Below, one piece after another: positions 1 through 8,547 of a stretch of DNA of 64,000 nucleotides. Below the pieces are notes generated by a model, which was not told the origin of the DNA, searched no databases, and worked only from the letters and a program-made list of their open reading frames with translations. A program made the position numbers and the translations under genes. The stretch covers positions 186,001 through 250,000 of the forward strand of contig NZ_CANMAU010000007.1 in assembly GCF_947495925.1 (NCBI RefSeq), read 5' to 3'. Source of the DNA: an uncultured Algibacter sp. (GTDB lineage Bacteria; Bacteroidota; Bacteroidia; Flavobacteriales; Flavobacteriaceae). Position 1 is the stretch's first letter; every line of letters begins with the position of its first letter.

Positions 1-783
1 AGCTTCTAAAGTTTCTTCTCCTTTTTTTGTTTTAACAGTAGCAACAACTCCAGAACCCGACGTGTCAACAGACTCAACAGAAGAGCTTGTCATAACCTTA
101 ATGCCAGATTTTTTTAATGAACTAGCGAACGCTTTCGAAATATCTGCATCTTCAACAGGAACAACATTTGGCATGAATTCCACAATAGTTACATCAGTAC
201 CCATCGAGTTATAAAAATGCGCAAATTCAACTCCAATAGCTCCAGAACCAACAACAATCATTTTCTTTGGTTGCTTTGTTAAAGACATAGCTTGACGGTA
301 ACCTATTACTTTTTTACCATCTTGAGGTAAATTAGGTAATTCTCGAGAACGTGCTCCCGTAGCAATAATGATATTTTCAGCACTATATTCAGTTATGGTA
401 CCATCTTCAGCAGTAACATCAACTTTCTTTCCTGTTTTAATTTTACCAAAACCTTTAAGAATGTCTATTTTATTCTTCTTCATTAAAAACTGAACACCTT
501 TACTCATGCCTTCAGCAACACCACGACTACGTTTTATAACAGCATCGAAATCTTTATCGATAGCTTCAGCTTTTAAACCATAGTCATCAACGTGTTTTAA
601 ATAATCATAAACTTGAGCAGATTTTAATAACGCTTTTGTTGGAATACATCCCCAATTTAAACAAATCCCTCCAAGATTTTCTTTTTCAACAATCGCTACT
701 TTAAAACCAAGTTGCGATGCTCTTATTCCTGTTACATAACCTCCAGGACCACTTCCAATAATGATGATATCGTATTTACCCAT
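1..783 (-). CDS. lpdA: Dihydrolipoyl dehydrogenase, C-terminal part missing at window edge
   Basis: E3 flavoprotein of the 2-oxoacid dehydrogenase complexes, which reoxidises the lipoyl group of E2 with NAD+. The gene starts at the ATG complement at 781-783 and runs off the left edge, so only about 261 N-terminal residues are present. Visible features are an N-terminal FAD Rossmann motif (IIIGSGPGG), the redox-active disulfide motif GGICLNWGCIPTK with the CX4C pair, and a second NAD-binding Rossmann segment (VVGSGAIGVEF). The motif order is that of dihydrolipoyl dehydrogenases. It is transcribed divergently from the ndh-like gene. The dimerisation domain with the catalytic His-Glu pair lies outside the window. 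Confidence 0.93.
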   Translation of the reverse strand, partial: MGKYDIIIIGSGPGGYVTGIRASQLGFKVAIVEKENLGGICLNWGCIPTKALLKSAQVYDYLKHVDDYGLKAEAIDKDFDAVIKRSRGVAEGMSKGVQFLMKKNKIDILKGFGKIKTGKKVDVTAEDGTITEYSAENIIIATGARSRELPNLPQDGKKVIGYRQAMSLTKQPKKMIVVGSGAIGVEFAHFYNSMGTDVTIVEFMPNVVPVEDADISKAFASSLKKSGIKVMTSSSVESVDTSGSGVVATVKTKKGEETLEA

Positions 784-864
784 GTGTAATTTTTTAGGGT
801 ACGAATTTACAAAATCGAATTAGAATAAAGAATATAGAAGGCTTTAAATTTATGTCTTAAATAC

Positions 865-872
865 TACCTTTG
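865..872 (+). promoter_or_regulatory. Bacteroidota-type -7 box upstream of ndh-like gene
   Basis: TACCTTTG matches the Bacteroidota -7 consensus TAnnTTTG exactly. It lies 18 bases before the ATG at 891, giving a very short leader. No clear -33 TTG is visible at the usual spacing, so the call rests on the -7 box and its position. Confidence 0.45.
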
Positions 873-890
873 TCAAACAAGTTTTAATAT

Positions 891-2174
891 ATGAACATCC
901 CTAGAACGAGTTACCCTAGAATTGTTATTATTGGAGGTGGTTTTGCTGGAGTAGCCTTAGCTAAAAAACTATCGAAACAAGAGGTGCAAGTGGTGCTTTT
1001 AGATAAACATAACTATCACACCTTCCAACCTTTATTATATCAAGTTTCTACTGGTGGCTTAGAACCAGATTCTATTGCGTATCCTATTAGAAAAATACTT
1101 AAAGATTTCCCTAATTTCTTTTTTAGGTTGGCCAATGTTGATGAAATAGATACCAAAAAGAATAAGGTTAAAACTAATATTGGAAATATTAAGTTTGATT
1201 ATTTAGTTGTAGCGTCAGGTTCAAAAACGAATTATTTCGGAAATTCTGAAATTGAAAAGCATAGTATGGCTATGAAAACCATACCGCAATCTTTGAATTT
1301 AAGAAGTCTAATTCTTGAAAATTTTGAAGAAGCCTTATTGACTTCAGATTTAAATGAAAGGAATGCCTTGATGAATTTTGTTATAGTAGGAGGTGGGCCA
1401 ACAGGTGTTGAGTTGGCCGGAGCTTTAGCAGAAATTAAAAAAGGAATCTTGCCTAAAGACTATCCGGATTTGGACACGCGAATGGCCCAAATACATATTA
1501 TCCAATCTGGCGACTGTATTCTAAAGGGAATGAGTGCAAAGGCATCAGAAAAGGCTGAGGATTTTCTAGAAAAATTAGGCGTTAATATTTGGAAAAACGT
1601 GAGGGTTACTAATTATGATGGAAATATAGTAACGACCAACACAGATTTAACTTTTGAAACTGCTACTGTAGTTTGGGCTGCTGGGGTAAAAGGCGCCACC
1701 ATAAAAGGTTTAGACGCTGAGGAGTTTGTGACTAGGGGAAATAGAATTTTAGTAAATACCTTTAATCAAGTAAAAGGGTTTTCTAGTATTTTTGCCATTG
1801 GGGATATCGCTTGTATGGTTACTGATGATACCCCGCAAGGCTTTCCAATGATGGCACAACCTGCGATACAACAGGGGGATCAACTGGGTGATAATATATT
1901 GAACTTAATTGAAGAAAAGCCTATGAAACCTTTTGAATATAAAGACAAAGGAGCTATGGCAACCATTGGTAGAAATAAAGCTGTAGTAGATTTAAAAAGA
2001 TTTAACTTTCAAGGTGTATTTGCATGGTATGTTTGGATGTTCGTGCATTTATTCTTTCTAATTGGTTTTAGAAACAGGATGGTCGTGTTTGTGAATTGGG
2101 TGTATAATTACGTTAGGTTTGATAGAGAAGCTCGTTTGATTATTCGTCCTTTTAAAAATCAAATTAAAAATTAG
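891..2174 (+). CDS. ndh: Type II NADH:quinone oxidoreductase (NDH-2)
   Basis: A 427-residue FAD-dependent enzyme that would pass electrons from NADH to menaquinone without pumping protons. The N-terminal FAD Rossmann motif GGGFAG is at residues 15-20, a second nucleotide-binding motif GGGPTGVELAG begins near residue 167, and the second FAD contact FAIGD is near residue 301. The C-terminal 60 residues hold an aromatic, hydrophobic stretch around FAWYVWMFVHLFFLIGF followed by basic residues, typical of the membrane anchor of bacterial NDH-2. Length is normal for the family. It is monocistronic and divergent from lpdA, with a good -7 box 18 bases upstream of the ATG. Confidence 0.9.
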   Translation: MNIPRTSYPRIVIIGGGFAGVALAKKLSKQEVQVVLLDKHNYHTFQPLLYQVSTGGLEPDSIAYPIRKILKDFPNFFFRLANVDEIDTKKNKVKTNIGNIKFDYLVVASGSKTNYFGNSEIEKHSMAMKTIPQSLNLRSLILENFEEALLTSDLNERNALMNFVIVGGGPTGVELAGALAEIKKGILPKDYPDLDTRMAQIHIIQSGDCILKGMSAKASEKAEDFLEKLGVNIWKNVRVTNYDGNIVTTNTDLTFETATVVWAAGVKGATIKGLDAEEFVTRGNRILVNTFNQVKGFSSIFAIGDIACMVTDDTPQGFPMMAQPAIQQGDQLGDNILNLIEEKPMKPFEYKDKGAMATIGRNKAVVDLKRFNFQGVFAWYVWMFVHLFFLIGFRNRMVVFVNWVYNYVRFDREARLIIRPFKNQIKN

Positions 2175-2425
2175 CTTTAATGGTCTTCAGTGAAGTGCTT
2201 ACTCTGCTGGCCTGTTTTGAACTTATCATGATTATATTTTATAAGTCTCCTTTTGGGGAGGAAAGCGAATGCCAATTACCGAAATGCTATTTGAAGGCGA
2301 ATTGTTTTGCCTACGTATATCCTCAAAAGACAATAGTAAAAAAGTTTTATCTCCAAAACTTTCATAATATTCAAACTGTTTAGCAACACTGTTTAGGTAG
2401 TTGCCTATAATATAAAAATGGGCCT

Positions 2426-2899
2426 TTATTCTTGCGGAATAAATTTTAGAGCGACCCCATTAATACAATGCCTTTTACCCGTAGTTTTTCGTGGCCCATC
2501 GTTGAAAACATGACCTAAATGACTACCGCACGTTGCGCAATGCTCTTCTGTGCGAGCATATCCCAAATTGTAATCAGTAGAAAAGGCAACATTATTTTTT
2601 ATTTCTCTATCAAAACTTGGCCAGCCGCTACCTGAGTCATATTTGTTTTCACTTTTAAAAAGAGGTGTTTCGCAGGCTTTACAAACATAAATTCCTTTGC
2701 TGTAATTCTTGTTTAATGGACTGGAAAATGAACGTTCTGTTCCAGATTTTCGAAGAACATAAAACTCCATTTCAGATAATTCTGTTTTCCATTCGCTTTC
2801 AGTTTTTGAGACAGGATACTCTTTTTTAGTAGTGTCTTGCGAATTCCCTTTACAACTTATAAAAAGAAATATTATAGCTAAAATGAGTATGTTTTTCAT
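2426..2899 (-). CDS. msrB: Peptide-methionine (R)-S-oxide reductase, lipoprotein form
   Basis: Reduces methionine-R-sulfoxide in proteins. The 157-residue product begins with a lipoprotein signal (hydrophobic segment then the lipobox-like FISCKG, Cys16), so it probably acts in the periplasm or at the outer membrane rather than in the cytoplasm. The MsrB fold is shown by two zinc CxxC pairs (CKAC and CATC), the GSGWPSF motif, the HLGHVF segment and the catalytic Cys in RHCINGVAL. Stand-alone with its own intergenic spaces; it converges on the ndh-like gene. Confidence 0.92.
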   Translation of the reverse strand: MKNILILAIIFLFISCKGNSQDTTKKEYPVSKTESEWKTELSEMEFYVLRKSGTERSFSSPLNKNYSKGIYVCKACETPLFKSENKYDSGSGWPSFDREIKNNVAFSTDYNLGYARTEEHCATCGSHLGHVFNDGPRKTTGKRHCINGVALKFIPQE

Positions 2900-3048
2900 A
2901 ATTTTTTTTTTAATAGTCGATATTAAAAACGAAACATGACGTTAAAATATCATTATATTTTTATCTTTATTGTGACTAATAATTTAAAACAGTGTCTTAA
3001 TAAATAGACTTGGTTTTACATTTTCTAATGCAAATTAAATATTTAGTA

Positions 3049-3870
3049 ATGAAACTTAAACAGACAATAATACTTTTTGGAGCAGCGCTGTTGGTTGTGT
3101 CTTGTGCTACCAACCCGTTTACGGGAAAAAAGACAATGGCTTTGGTACCAAACTCTCAATTATTTCCAACGGCCTTTGCACAGTATGATCAGTTTTTGAC
3201 AGAAAACAAGGTAGTTACTGGAACGAAAGATGCACAAATGATAACAAGGGTAGGACAACGAATAGCTACAGCTGCCGAACGATGGTTAACAGCGAATGGG
3301 CATCATAGTTATTTAAATGACTACAAATGGGAATATAATTTAGTGGATGATGAAACAGTGAACGCTTGGTGTATGCCAGGAGGTAAAATTGTTTTTTATA
3401 CAGGTATTTTACCAGTTGCTAAAAGCGAAACAGGTGTTGCAGCAATAATGGGGCATGAAGTGGCACATGCATTGGCTAATCACGGTCAACAAAGAATGAG
3501 TGCTGGGATGTTGCAACAGGTAGGAGCGGTAGCTGGAAATATTGCTCTAAACGATCCAAGGGCAAGAGATGCTTTTAATCAGTATTATGGGGTGGGGTCA
3601 CAATTAGGTGTTATGTTACCATTTAGTAGAAGTCATGAAACCGAAGCCGATAAGATAGGTTTGTATTTAATGGCTATAGCAGGTTACAATCCTACAGAAG
3701 CCGCTGAACTTTGGAAACGTATGAAGGCTAATAGTGGAAGTGGGCAAGCACCACCTGAAATATTAAGTACACACCCATCAAATGATTCTCGTATTGCGAA
3801 CTTAACAGCACTAGCCCCTGCAGCTGTGGCTGAAGCACAGAAATTTGGAGTTTCAAAATTTAGAGAATAG
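3049..3870 (+). CDS. M48 family metalloprotease, lipoprotein
   Basis: A zinc metallopeptidase of the M48 (LoiP/BepA-like) type, likely involved in outer-membrane protein quality control. I chose the ATG at 3049 rather than the upstream in-frame ATG at 3010 because MKLKQTIILFGAALLVVSC is a clean lipoprotein signal with the lipobox Cys near residue 19. The active site is HEVAH (HExxH) and the third zinc ligand lies in the ETEAD helix about 60 residues later; the C-terminal STHPSNDSRI motif is also typical of the family. A strong rho-independent terminator follows at 3909-3937. Confidence 0.9.
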   Translation: MKLKQTIILFGAALLVVSCATNPFTGKKTMALVPNSQLFPTAFAQYDQFLTENKVVTGTKDAQMITRVGQRIATAAERWLTANGHHSYLNDYKWEYNLVDDETVNAWCMPGGKIVFYTGILPVAKSETGVAAIMGHEVAHALANHGQQRMSAGMLQQVGAVAGNIALNDPRARDAFNQYYGVGSQLGVMLPFSRSHETEADKIGLYLMAIAGYNPTEAAELWKRMKANSGSGQAPPEILSTHPSNDSRIANLTALAPAAVAEAQKFGVSKFRE

Positions 3871-3908
3871 ATATGTAATGTTCAAATAAAAATATTTGAT
3901 TACTTTAG

Positions 3909-3937
3909 AAGCTGCTTATAAAAAAGCAGCTTTTTTT
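3909..3937 (+). terminator. Intrinsic terminator after the M48 gene, abutting the next start codon
   Basis: A 9-bp perfect stem (AAGCTGCTT, six-base loop, AAGCAGCTT) is followed by a T run. The T run ends at 3937, directly before the ATG at 3938 of the transporter gene. The stem rules out the upstream TTG at 3896 as a credible start for that gene. Confidence 0.75.
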
Positions 3938-5320
3938 ATGGAAGGACTTAAAAAGGGAAGTAAAAAACTGCTCAATGCATGGGCGTTTTACGATTGGGCA
4001 AATTCAGTTTATACGCTTACTATAGCTTCATCAATTTTTCCAATTTTTTATTCTGCATTATTTCTTACAGAAATAAAAACGGTTCAAGCTTTTGGAATGG
4101 AATTCAAAAGTACTGCACTCATTACCTTTATAACGGCTTTTACTTTTTTGGTAGTTGCTTTTACTTCGCCTATACTTTCTGGTATTGCCGATTATGTTGG
4201 TAATAAAAAGACTTTTATGAAGTTTTTCTGTTATTTAGGAAGTGCTGGATGTATTGGTTTGTATTGGTTTAGTTTGGATCGAATTCATTTAAGTTTGCTG
4301 TTTTATTTTATGGGGCTTATAGGGTATTGGGGGAGTTTGGTGTTTTATAATTCCTATTTACCCGATATAGCTTTTGAAGAACAACAAGATAGTATTAGTG
4401 CTAAAGGGTTTTCCTGGGGTTATGTGGGTAGTGTTTTACTACTAGTCTTAAATTTGGCCATGGTAATGATGCCTCAATTTTTTGGCTTCGATATTAGTAT
4501 TCCAGAATCATTGAGAGAAACAGGAACTGAAGCCGAAATTAGTGCTGCATTAAAAACAGTAAAGGATGCAGCTTCCTTTGAGGCTATGAAAATATCTTTT
4601 ATCACTGTTGGCGTATGGTGGGCTCTGTTTAGTCAATATTCATTTTATTTTTTACCTAAGGGGGTTTCCTCAGGTCATAAAGTCACTAAGGATGTTGTTT
4701 TTAATGGTTTAAGAGAATTAAGAGCGGTTTGGGGGCAATTAAAGGAAAACTTAAGATTGAAACGTTATTTATATGCCTTTTTTGTTTTTAGTATGGCTGT
4801 ACAAACCATTATGCTTGTGGCTGTATATTTTGGAGAAGAAGAAATTGATTGGGGCACTGATTCTGATAAAACAATCGGATTGATTGGTAGTATTTTAATT
4901 ATTCAACTCATAGCTGTTTTGGGCGCATTTTTAACATCAAAAGCTTCTGCTAAGTTTGGTAATATAAAAACACTTGTTTTTATAAATATAATATGGATGT
5001 GTCTGTGTTTTTATGCTTACTTCATGTACACACCAATTCAGTTTTATATTGCAGCTGCAAGTGTTGGTTTTGTTATGGGAGGGATACAATCATTAGCCAG
5101 ATCGACGTATTCAAAATTTTTACCGGAGACTGAAGATACAACCTCTTATTTTAGTTTTTATGATGTAGCCGAAAAAATAGGTATTGTAATTGGTATGGTT
5201 ATTTTCGCCAGTATAGATCAAATTACTGGAACTATGCGTAATGCTATTCTGTTTTTATTTGTATTCTTCTTATTAGGAATTATTCTTCTAATTAGAGTTC
5301 CCAAGACTAATGATAATTAA
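3938..5320 (+). CDS. MFS transporter of the UMF1 (Atg22-like) family
   Basis: A polytopic inner-membrane protein of about 460 residues with roughly 12 hydrophobic segments. The N-terminal signature NAWAFYDWANSVYTLTI is characteristic of the UMF1/Atg22-like branch of the major facilitator superfamily; the substrate is not known. The reading frame is open from 3896 with a TTG, but bases 3909-3937 form an intrinsic terminator hairpin, so I take the ATG at 3938, which also puts the family signature close to the N-terminus. It ends at a bidirectional terminator shared with the convergent gene at 5396. Confidence 0.85.
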   Translation: MEGLKKGSKKLLNAWAFYDWANSVYTLTIASSIFPIFYSALFLTEIKTVQAFGMEFKSTALITFITAFTFLVVAFTSPILSGIADYVGNKKTFMKFFCYLGSAGCIGLYWFSLDRIHLSLLFYFMGLIGYWGSLVFYNSYLPDIAFEEQQDSISAKGFSWGYVGSVLLLVLNLAMVMMPQFFGFDISIPESLRETGTEAEISAALKTVKDAASFEAMKISFITVGVWWALFSQYSFYFLPKGVSSGHKVTKDVVFNGLRELRAVWGQLKENLRLKRYLYAFFVFSMAVQTIMLVAVYFGEEEIDWGTDSDKTIGLIGSILIIQLIAVLGAFLTSKASAKFGNIKTLVFINIIWMCLCFYAYFMYTPIQFYIAAASVGFVMGGIQSLARSTYSKFLPETEDTTSYFSFYDVAEKIGIVIGMVIFASIDQITGTMRNAILFLFVFFLLGIILLIRVPKTNDN

Positions 5321-5335
5321 ATCATATTAAACTAA

Positions 5336-5364
5336 AAAAGACCATGTTATTAGCATGGTCTTTT
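5336..5364. terminator. Bidirectional intrinsic terminator
   Basis: An 11-bp perfect stem (AAAAGACCATG, seven-base loop, CATGGTCTTTT) lies between two convergent genes. It has A and T flanks suitable for termination in both directions, with the better T run on the minus strand. Confidence 0.85.
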
Positions 5365-5395
5365 GATTAAAGTTTGATTGATGATAATTATTATG

Positions 5396-6127
5396 TTAAT
5401 TACTTATGCTTCCTGATCCAGCAACTTTAGTGTCTTCTTTTTCAGGGTTTCCACGATAGGCAATATCTCCCGATCCCGCAACTCTTGCTTTAAGCATTTT
5501 ATTACTTACTACTTTGGCATCTCCCGATCCGGCAACATAAACTTCAGTATTGTTTGCTTGTAGATTAAAGCCATGGAAATCTCCCGATCCAGAAACTTTT
5601 GCTTCTAAATTGTTAGTTGTTCCTTTTAAGGTAATATCTCCCGATCCAGACAAAGCGCTTTCTACTGATTCTGTTTCAATGTCAAGTACTACATCTCCAG
5701 ATCCAGATAGCGCAATATCTAGAGTTGGTGTTTTAATAAGGTCTTTATTATATAAGTCTCCCGAACCTGAAAGTGATACTTCGCTAACATCTTCAAATGG
5801 TATTGTGATTTTTATGGTGCTGTTATAACTTGTTTTTAAGTTAACCCCATCTTTTACTTTCACTTTTAATACACCTGATTTAGCGTCTGTGATTATATAT
5901 TCTAAAAGGTTTTCCTCTCCTTCAATGGTAATTTGTCCTTCTGTACCCTTTACTAGGATAAAATCCATTGAACCAGCGCATCTAATAGCATTGTAATCTG
6001 ATGTTGTTCGAGTCACGGTTGTTTTATTTCCATTTCCTTTTACTTTTTTCCACTGTGCGTGAGACGATGAAATAAATAAACAACTTAAAAATACTAAAGC
6101 TAATTGTGTTTTAATTAAAATTTTCAT
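5396..6127 (-). CDS. Exported head-GIN (DUF2807) repeat protein
   Basis: A 243-residue protein with a signal peptide (MKILIKTQLALVFLSCLFISSSHAQ) and a body built of about seven beta-strand repeats, each carrying (S/A)GSGD or a close variant roughly every 20 residues. This is the pattern of the putative autotransporter adhesin head-GIN domain found in many Bacteroidota; its biochemical role is not established. The repeats are visible in the DNA as copies of ATCTCCCGATCC on the plus strand. It is the last gene of a run with a DYG-repeat protein, a TM protein and an ECF sigma factor, and probably shares their control. Confidence 0.85.
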   Translation of the reverse strand: MKILIKTQLALVFLSCLFISSSHAQWKKVKGNGNKTTVTRTTSDYNAIRCAGSMDFILVKGTEGQITIEGEENLLEYIITDAKSGVLKVKVKDGVNLKTSYNSTIKITIPFEDVSEVSLSGSGDLYNKDLIKTPTLDIALSGSGDVVLDIETESVESALSGSGDITLKGTTNNLEAKVSGSGDFHGFNLQANNTEVYVAGSGDAKVVSNKMLKARVAGSGDIAYRGNPEKEDTKVAGSGSISN

Positions 6128-6150
6128 GAGTTCGTTTTTTGATTGATGAA

Positions 6151-7239
6151 TTAATTTTGTTTTAATGAAACACTTCCATAGTCAGATTCTATTGAAATAG
6201 TGTTTCCCGACGTTTGATTACCTCTGTAACCATTATAATATTTATCTGTTGATTCGATTCTTTTTTTAATAAAAACTAAGCCCTCACCATCTCTTAATGA
6301 TCCATAGTCTAGTTTAATGTCGAAGTTAAAGTTATAGTCATTTGCATAGCCAATGTTAATACCAACGTAATCAGATTTAATGTTGATATTTCCTGCATTT
6401 TCAGTTAACTGTTTTATTTTAATAGAACCATAGTCTGCATTTAATGTAACATCATTGTATACATCGCCTATTACTGTTGTTAAATAATCACCTCTACCGT
6501 TAATATTATTAGCCGCATCAATTCTCATATTACCATAGTCACAATTAAAGGTAACGTTTTCAGCTAGCTCCACTTTAGAGTTTGTGTAGTCGGCAGAGAT
6601 ATTTACATCTTTGGTTTTTGCTATGGTAAAGTCGCTGTAATCGGCATTAATTTTACCACTATTAATATATTCAAAGTAACACCCTTTAGTATAATCGAAA
6701 TTTAATTGATTATTAACTGCCATTAATTCTTTTGTTGTTATTTTACCATAATCACAATTAATCTCCGCTCTACCTTTCAGTTTATCTAAATTAATATTGC
6801 CATAGTCATTATCTAAATCAACCGTATTCGTAATGGGTATTTTTATCTTATAATTAATTTTCATTTTTATTTTATTATTGCTTCCCCAATTCCACCACGA
6901 GCCGGACTTTTGAGACCCAAATTTAGTTACCGCCGAAACTAATTCTGGTGATCCAGAAAACTTTATATTAATATCGTTTAATCGATCTTGTGTTTTTTCT
7001 TCATTATTTCCTGAAGTGGTAATTGTTACTTCAAATACTATACGATTTTCATCCCAGGTCACAATATCTATGTTGCCATAACTATTATCTACTTTTAGAG
7101 TAGCACTTTTGTTTACGGCAAACTCTTTTTTAATAGTTTTAGATTTTGTATGTCTGTATTCTATGGTGTTTGAAGCCAACAGAGCGAAAGGTAGTACGAA
7201 AAAAACCAGTGCTATTTTTAATTTTATTACTTGTTTCAT
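6151..7239 (-). CDS. Exported DYG-repeat protein (DUF4097-like beta-solenoid)
   Basis: A 362-residue protein with an N-terminal signal peptide. It contains many short repeats around DYG/DYS/DYT at about 18-22 residue intervals from residue 140 to the end (for example NDYGNI, CDYGKI, SDYGSV). The pattern suggests a parallel beta-solenoid similar to DUF4097/DUF2807 proteins; no catalytic motif is seen. It lies 23 bases upstream of the head-GIN gene and 48 bases downstream of the TM protein, so the set is probably one operon driven by the sigma gene's promoter. Location is inferred to be periplasm or cell surface. Confidence 0.75.
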   Translation of the reverse strand: MKQVIKLKIALVFFVLPFALLASNTIEYRHTKSKTIKKEFAVNKSATLKVDNSYGNIDIVTWDENRIVFEVTITTSGNNEEKTQDRLNDINIKFSGSPELVSAVTKFGSQKSGSWWNWGSNNKIKMKINYKIKIPITNTVDLDNDYGNINLDKLKGRAEINCDYGKITTKELMAVNNQLNFDYTKGCYFEYINSGKINADYSDFTIAKTKDVNISADYTNSKVELAENVTFNCDYGNMRIDAANNINGRGDYLTTVIGDVYNDVTLNADYGSIKIKQLTENAGNINIKSDYVGINIGYANDYNFNFDIKLDYGSLRDGEGLVFIKKRIESTDKYYNGYRGNQTSGNTISIESDYGSVSLKQN

Positions 7240-7287
7240 TTGTTCGTTTTTTAATTGTTGTGAATTACTTTATCCGTTGTATTTTAA

Positions 7288-7854
7288 TTAAATAGTTGAT
7301 TCGGATATTTCATTTGATGTATTTTTTAATTGTTTTACTATATTAACTTGCTCTAGAGTATTCTGTAAGATGTCTATCCTGTTTTGGAAATTTGAAATCA
7401 TCGCGTATATTACACGATTATCTTCACCACTATTTTTTAAATCTACTTTTAAAGTTTCGTAATCTTTTTCTAAAAGTTTAATACGTTTTAAAGCATCTTG
7501 AATAAGAACTTGTACTTCTGGAGAAGATTCCTTTTTAAGCTTTTTTAATTCCTCGTCAATAGAAGTTGTAAAAAAATCTTGGGTTTCTGCCATTTCAGGT
7601 GATACGTTTGCCAAGTCCATAACATTTTCATGTTGGTTAAACCCAATAAAAACGGAGATTAATAGTGCAATTGAGGCTGCAATACCAATAAGCGGTTTCC
7701 AAGGTGTTCTTTTTAGTTTTACAACTTTAGCAAGCTCATTATTTTGATTATTTAATTTGTCAAGAAAGCGTGCTTCGTGCCCATTATTAGGAACTTCAAT
7801 GTCAAAGTTGTTTTCTAAACTTTTAAATATGTTATCTAAATTGTCTTTACTCAT
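7288..7854 (-). CDS. Single-pass membrane protein downstream of ECF sigma factor, likely anti-sigma
   Basis: Start placed at the ATG complement of 7852-7854 (MSKDNLDNIF), because the longer frame would overlap the sigma gene. The 188-residue product has an N-terminal cytoplasmic part, one membrane segment (PLIGIAASIALLISVFIGF) and a C-terminal portion rich in charged, coiled-coil-like residues. Position immediately after an ECF sigma gene and the topology are those of an anti-sigma factor. No zinc-binding HxxxCxxC motif is visible, so the role is inferred from context. Confidence 0.7.
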   Translation of the reverse strand: MSKDNLDNIFKSLENNFDIEVPNNGHEARFLDKLNNQNNELAKVVKLKRTPWKPLIGIAASIALLISVFIGFNQHENVMDLANVSPEMAETQDFFTTSIDEELKKLKKESSPEVQVLIQDALKRIKLLEKDYETLKVDLKNSGEDNRVIYAMISNFQNRIDILQNTLEQVNIVKQLKNTSNEISESTI

Positions 7855-7864
7855 AATCTTTGTT

Positions 7865-8428
7865 TTAATATTCTGAAACCTTCTCAAGTTTTTGTCTTAA
7901 ACTTGTTTTAGCTCGAGAAATCATGGTTCTGCTATTTTGATTTGAGATATTCATGATTTTACTAATTTCCTCATAATCATAGCCTTCAATTAGGTTTAAT
8001 GTCAAAGCAATTCTGTAATTGTCTTTTAAAGTTTTCATAATGTCTAAAATCTGATTAGCTTTTAGACTTGTAAACTCATAATCGCTTTCTATGCCGTCTA
8101 AATCATCTTCAATTTTGTACAACATGTCATCAATAGGAGTTTCATTTCTTTTTATCTGTTTCCTATAATGATGAATACTGTTGTTTATTACAATTCGTTT
8201 TAACCAAGCTCCAAAAATCTTGATATCTTTTAAAGTATCTAGCTTAGTGAAAGCTTGTAAAAAAGAATCTTGCATGATATCTTCTGCTTCAAAATTATTT
8301 TTTACAATCCTATAAGCTGTATTATACATAGCCTTATAGTACCTATTGTAAACCTCTAATTGGGCCGACTGGTTTTTGCTTTTACAAAGCTCAACGAGCT
8401 CTTCTGTATTTAAGTTGGTTAGTGTCAC
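7865..8428 (-). CDS. ECF RNA polymerase sigma factor
   Basis: A 187-residue group 4 sigma factor. Region 2 is visible as YNTAYRIVKNNFEAEDIMQD and FGAWLKRIVINN, and region 4 as the C-terminal helix-turn-helix GYDYEEISKIMNISNQNSRTM. It heads a four-gene run with the single-pass membrane protein and two exported repeat proteins. This suggests a cell-envelope signal controls adhesin-like surface proteins, with the sigma factor probably acting on its own operon. Confidence 0.9.
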   Translation of the reverse strand: MTLTNLNTEELVELCKSKNQSAQLEVYNRYYKAMYNTAYRIVKNNFEAEDIMQDSFLQAFTKLDTLKDIKIFGAWLKRIVINNSIHHYRKQIKRNETPIDDMLYKIEDDLDGIESDYEFTSLKANQILDIMKTLKDNYRIALTLNLIEGYDYEEISKIMNISNQNSRTMISRAKTSLRQKLEKVSEY

Positions 8429-8486
8429 AAAAAAACAAATTGTTATAATATAGATTGCACTATATTTTATTTGTTACAGTTTTGGT

Positions 8487-8524
8487 AAAAAAAAATCCTA
8501 CTTTCAGAAAGAATGTAGGATTTT
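8487..8524 (-). terminator. Intrinsic terminator of clpC
   Basis: On the minus strand a 10-bp stem (AAAATCCTAC/GTAGGATTTT) with a 13-base loop is followed by a run of nine T residues, 24 bases after the clpC stop codon. Confidence 0.8.
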
Positions 8525-8547
8525 AAATTATAAAAATCAACAATGAA

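Noticed and set aside
2180-2383. A 67-residue open frame after the NDH-2 gene
   Set aside because: Cys/Phe/Tyr-rich composition with no recognisable domain and no fitting neighbour; looks like intergenic chance.
3896-3937. An upstream TTG start for the UMF1 transporter giving 14 extra residues
   Set aside because: The interval is mostly an intrinsic terminator hairpin and the extra residues lie before the family signature.
5396-6127. Tandem GSGD repeats in DNA as a CRISPR-like or satellite array
   Set aside because: They are in frame in a coding gene with a signal peptide and vary as protein repeats do.
7855-7887. A longer N-terminus for the anti-sigma-like protein
   Set aside because: It would overlap the 3' end of the sigma gene; the internal ATG gives a normal start.
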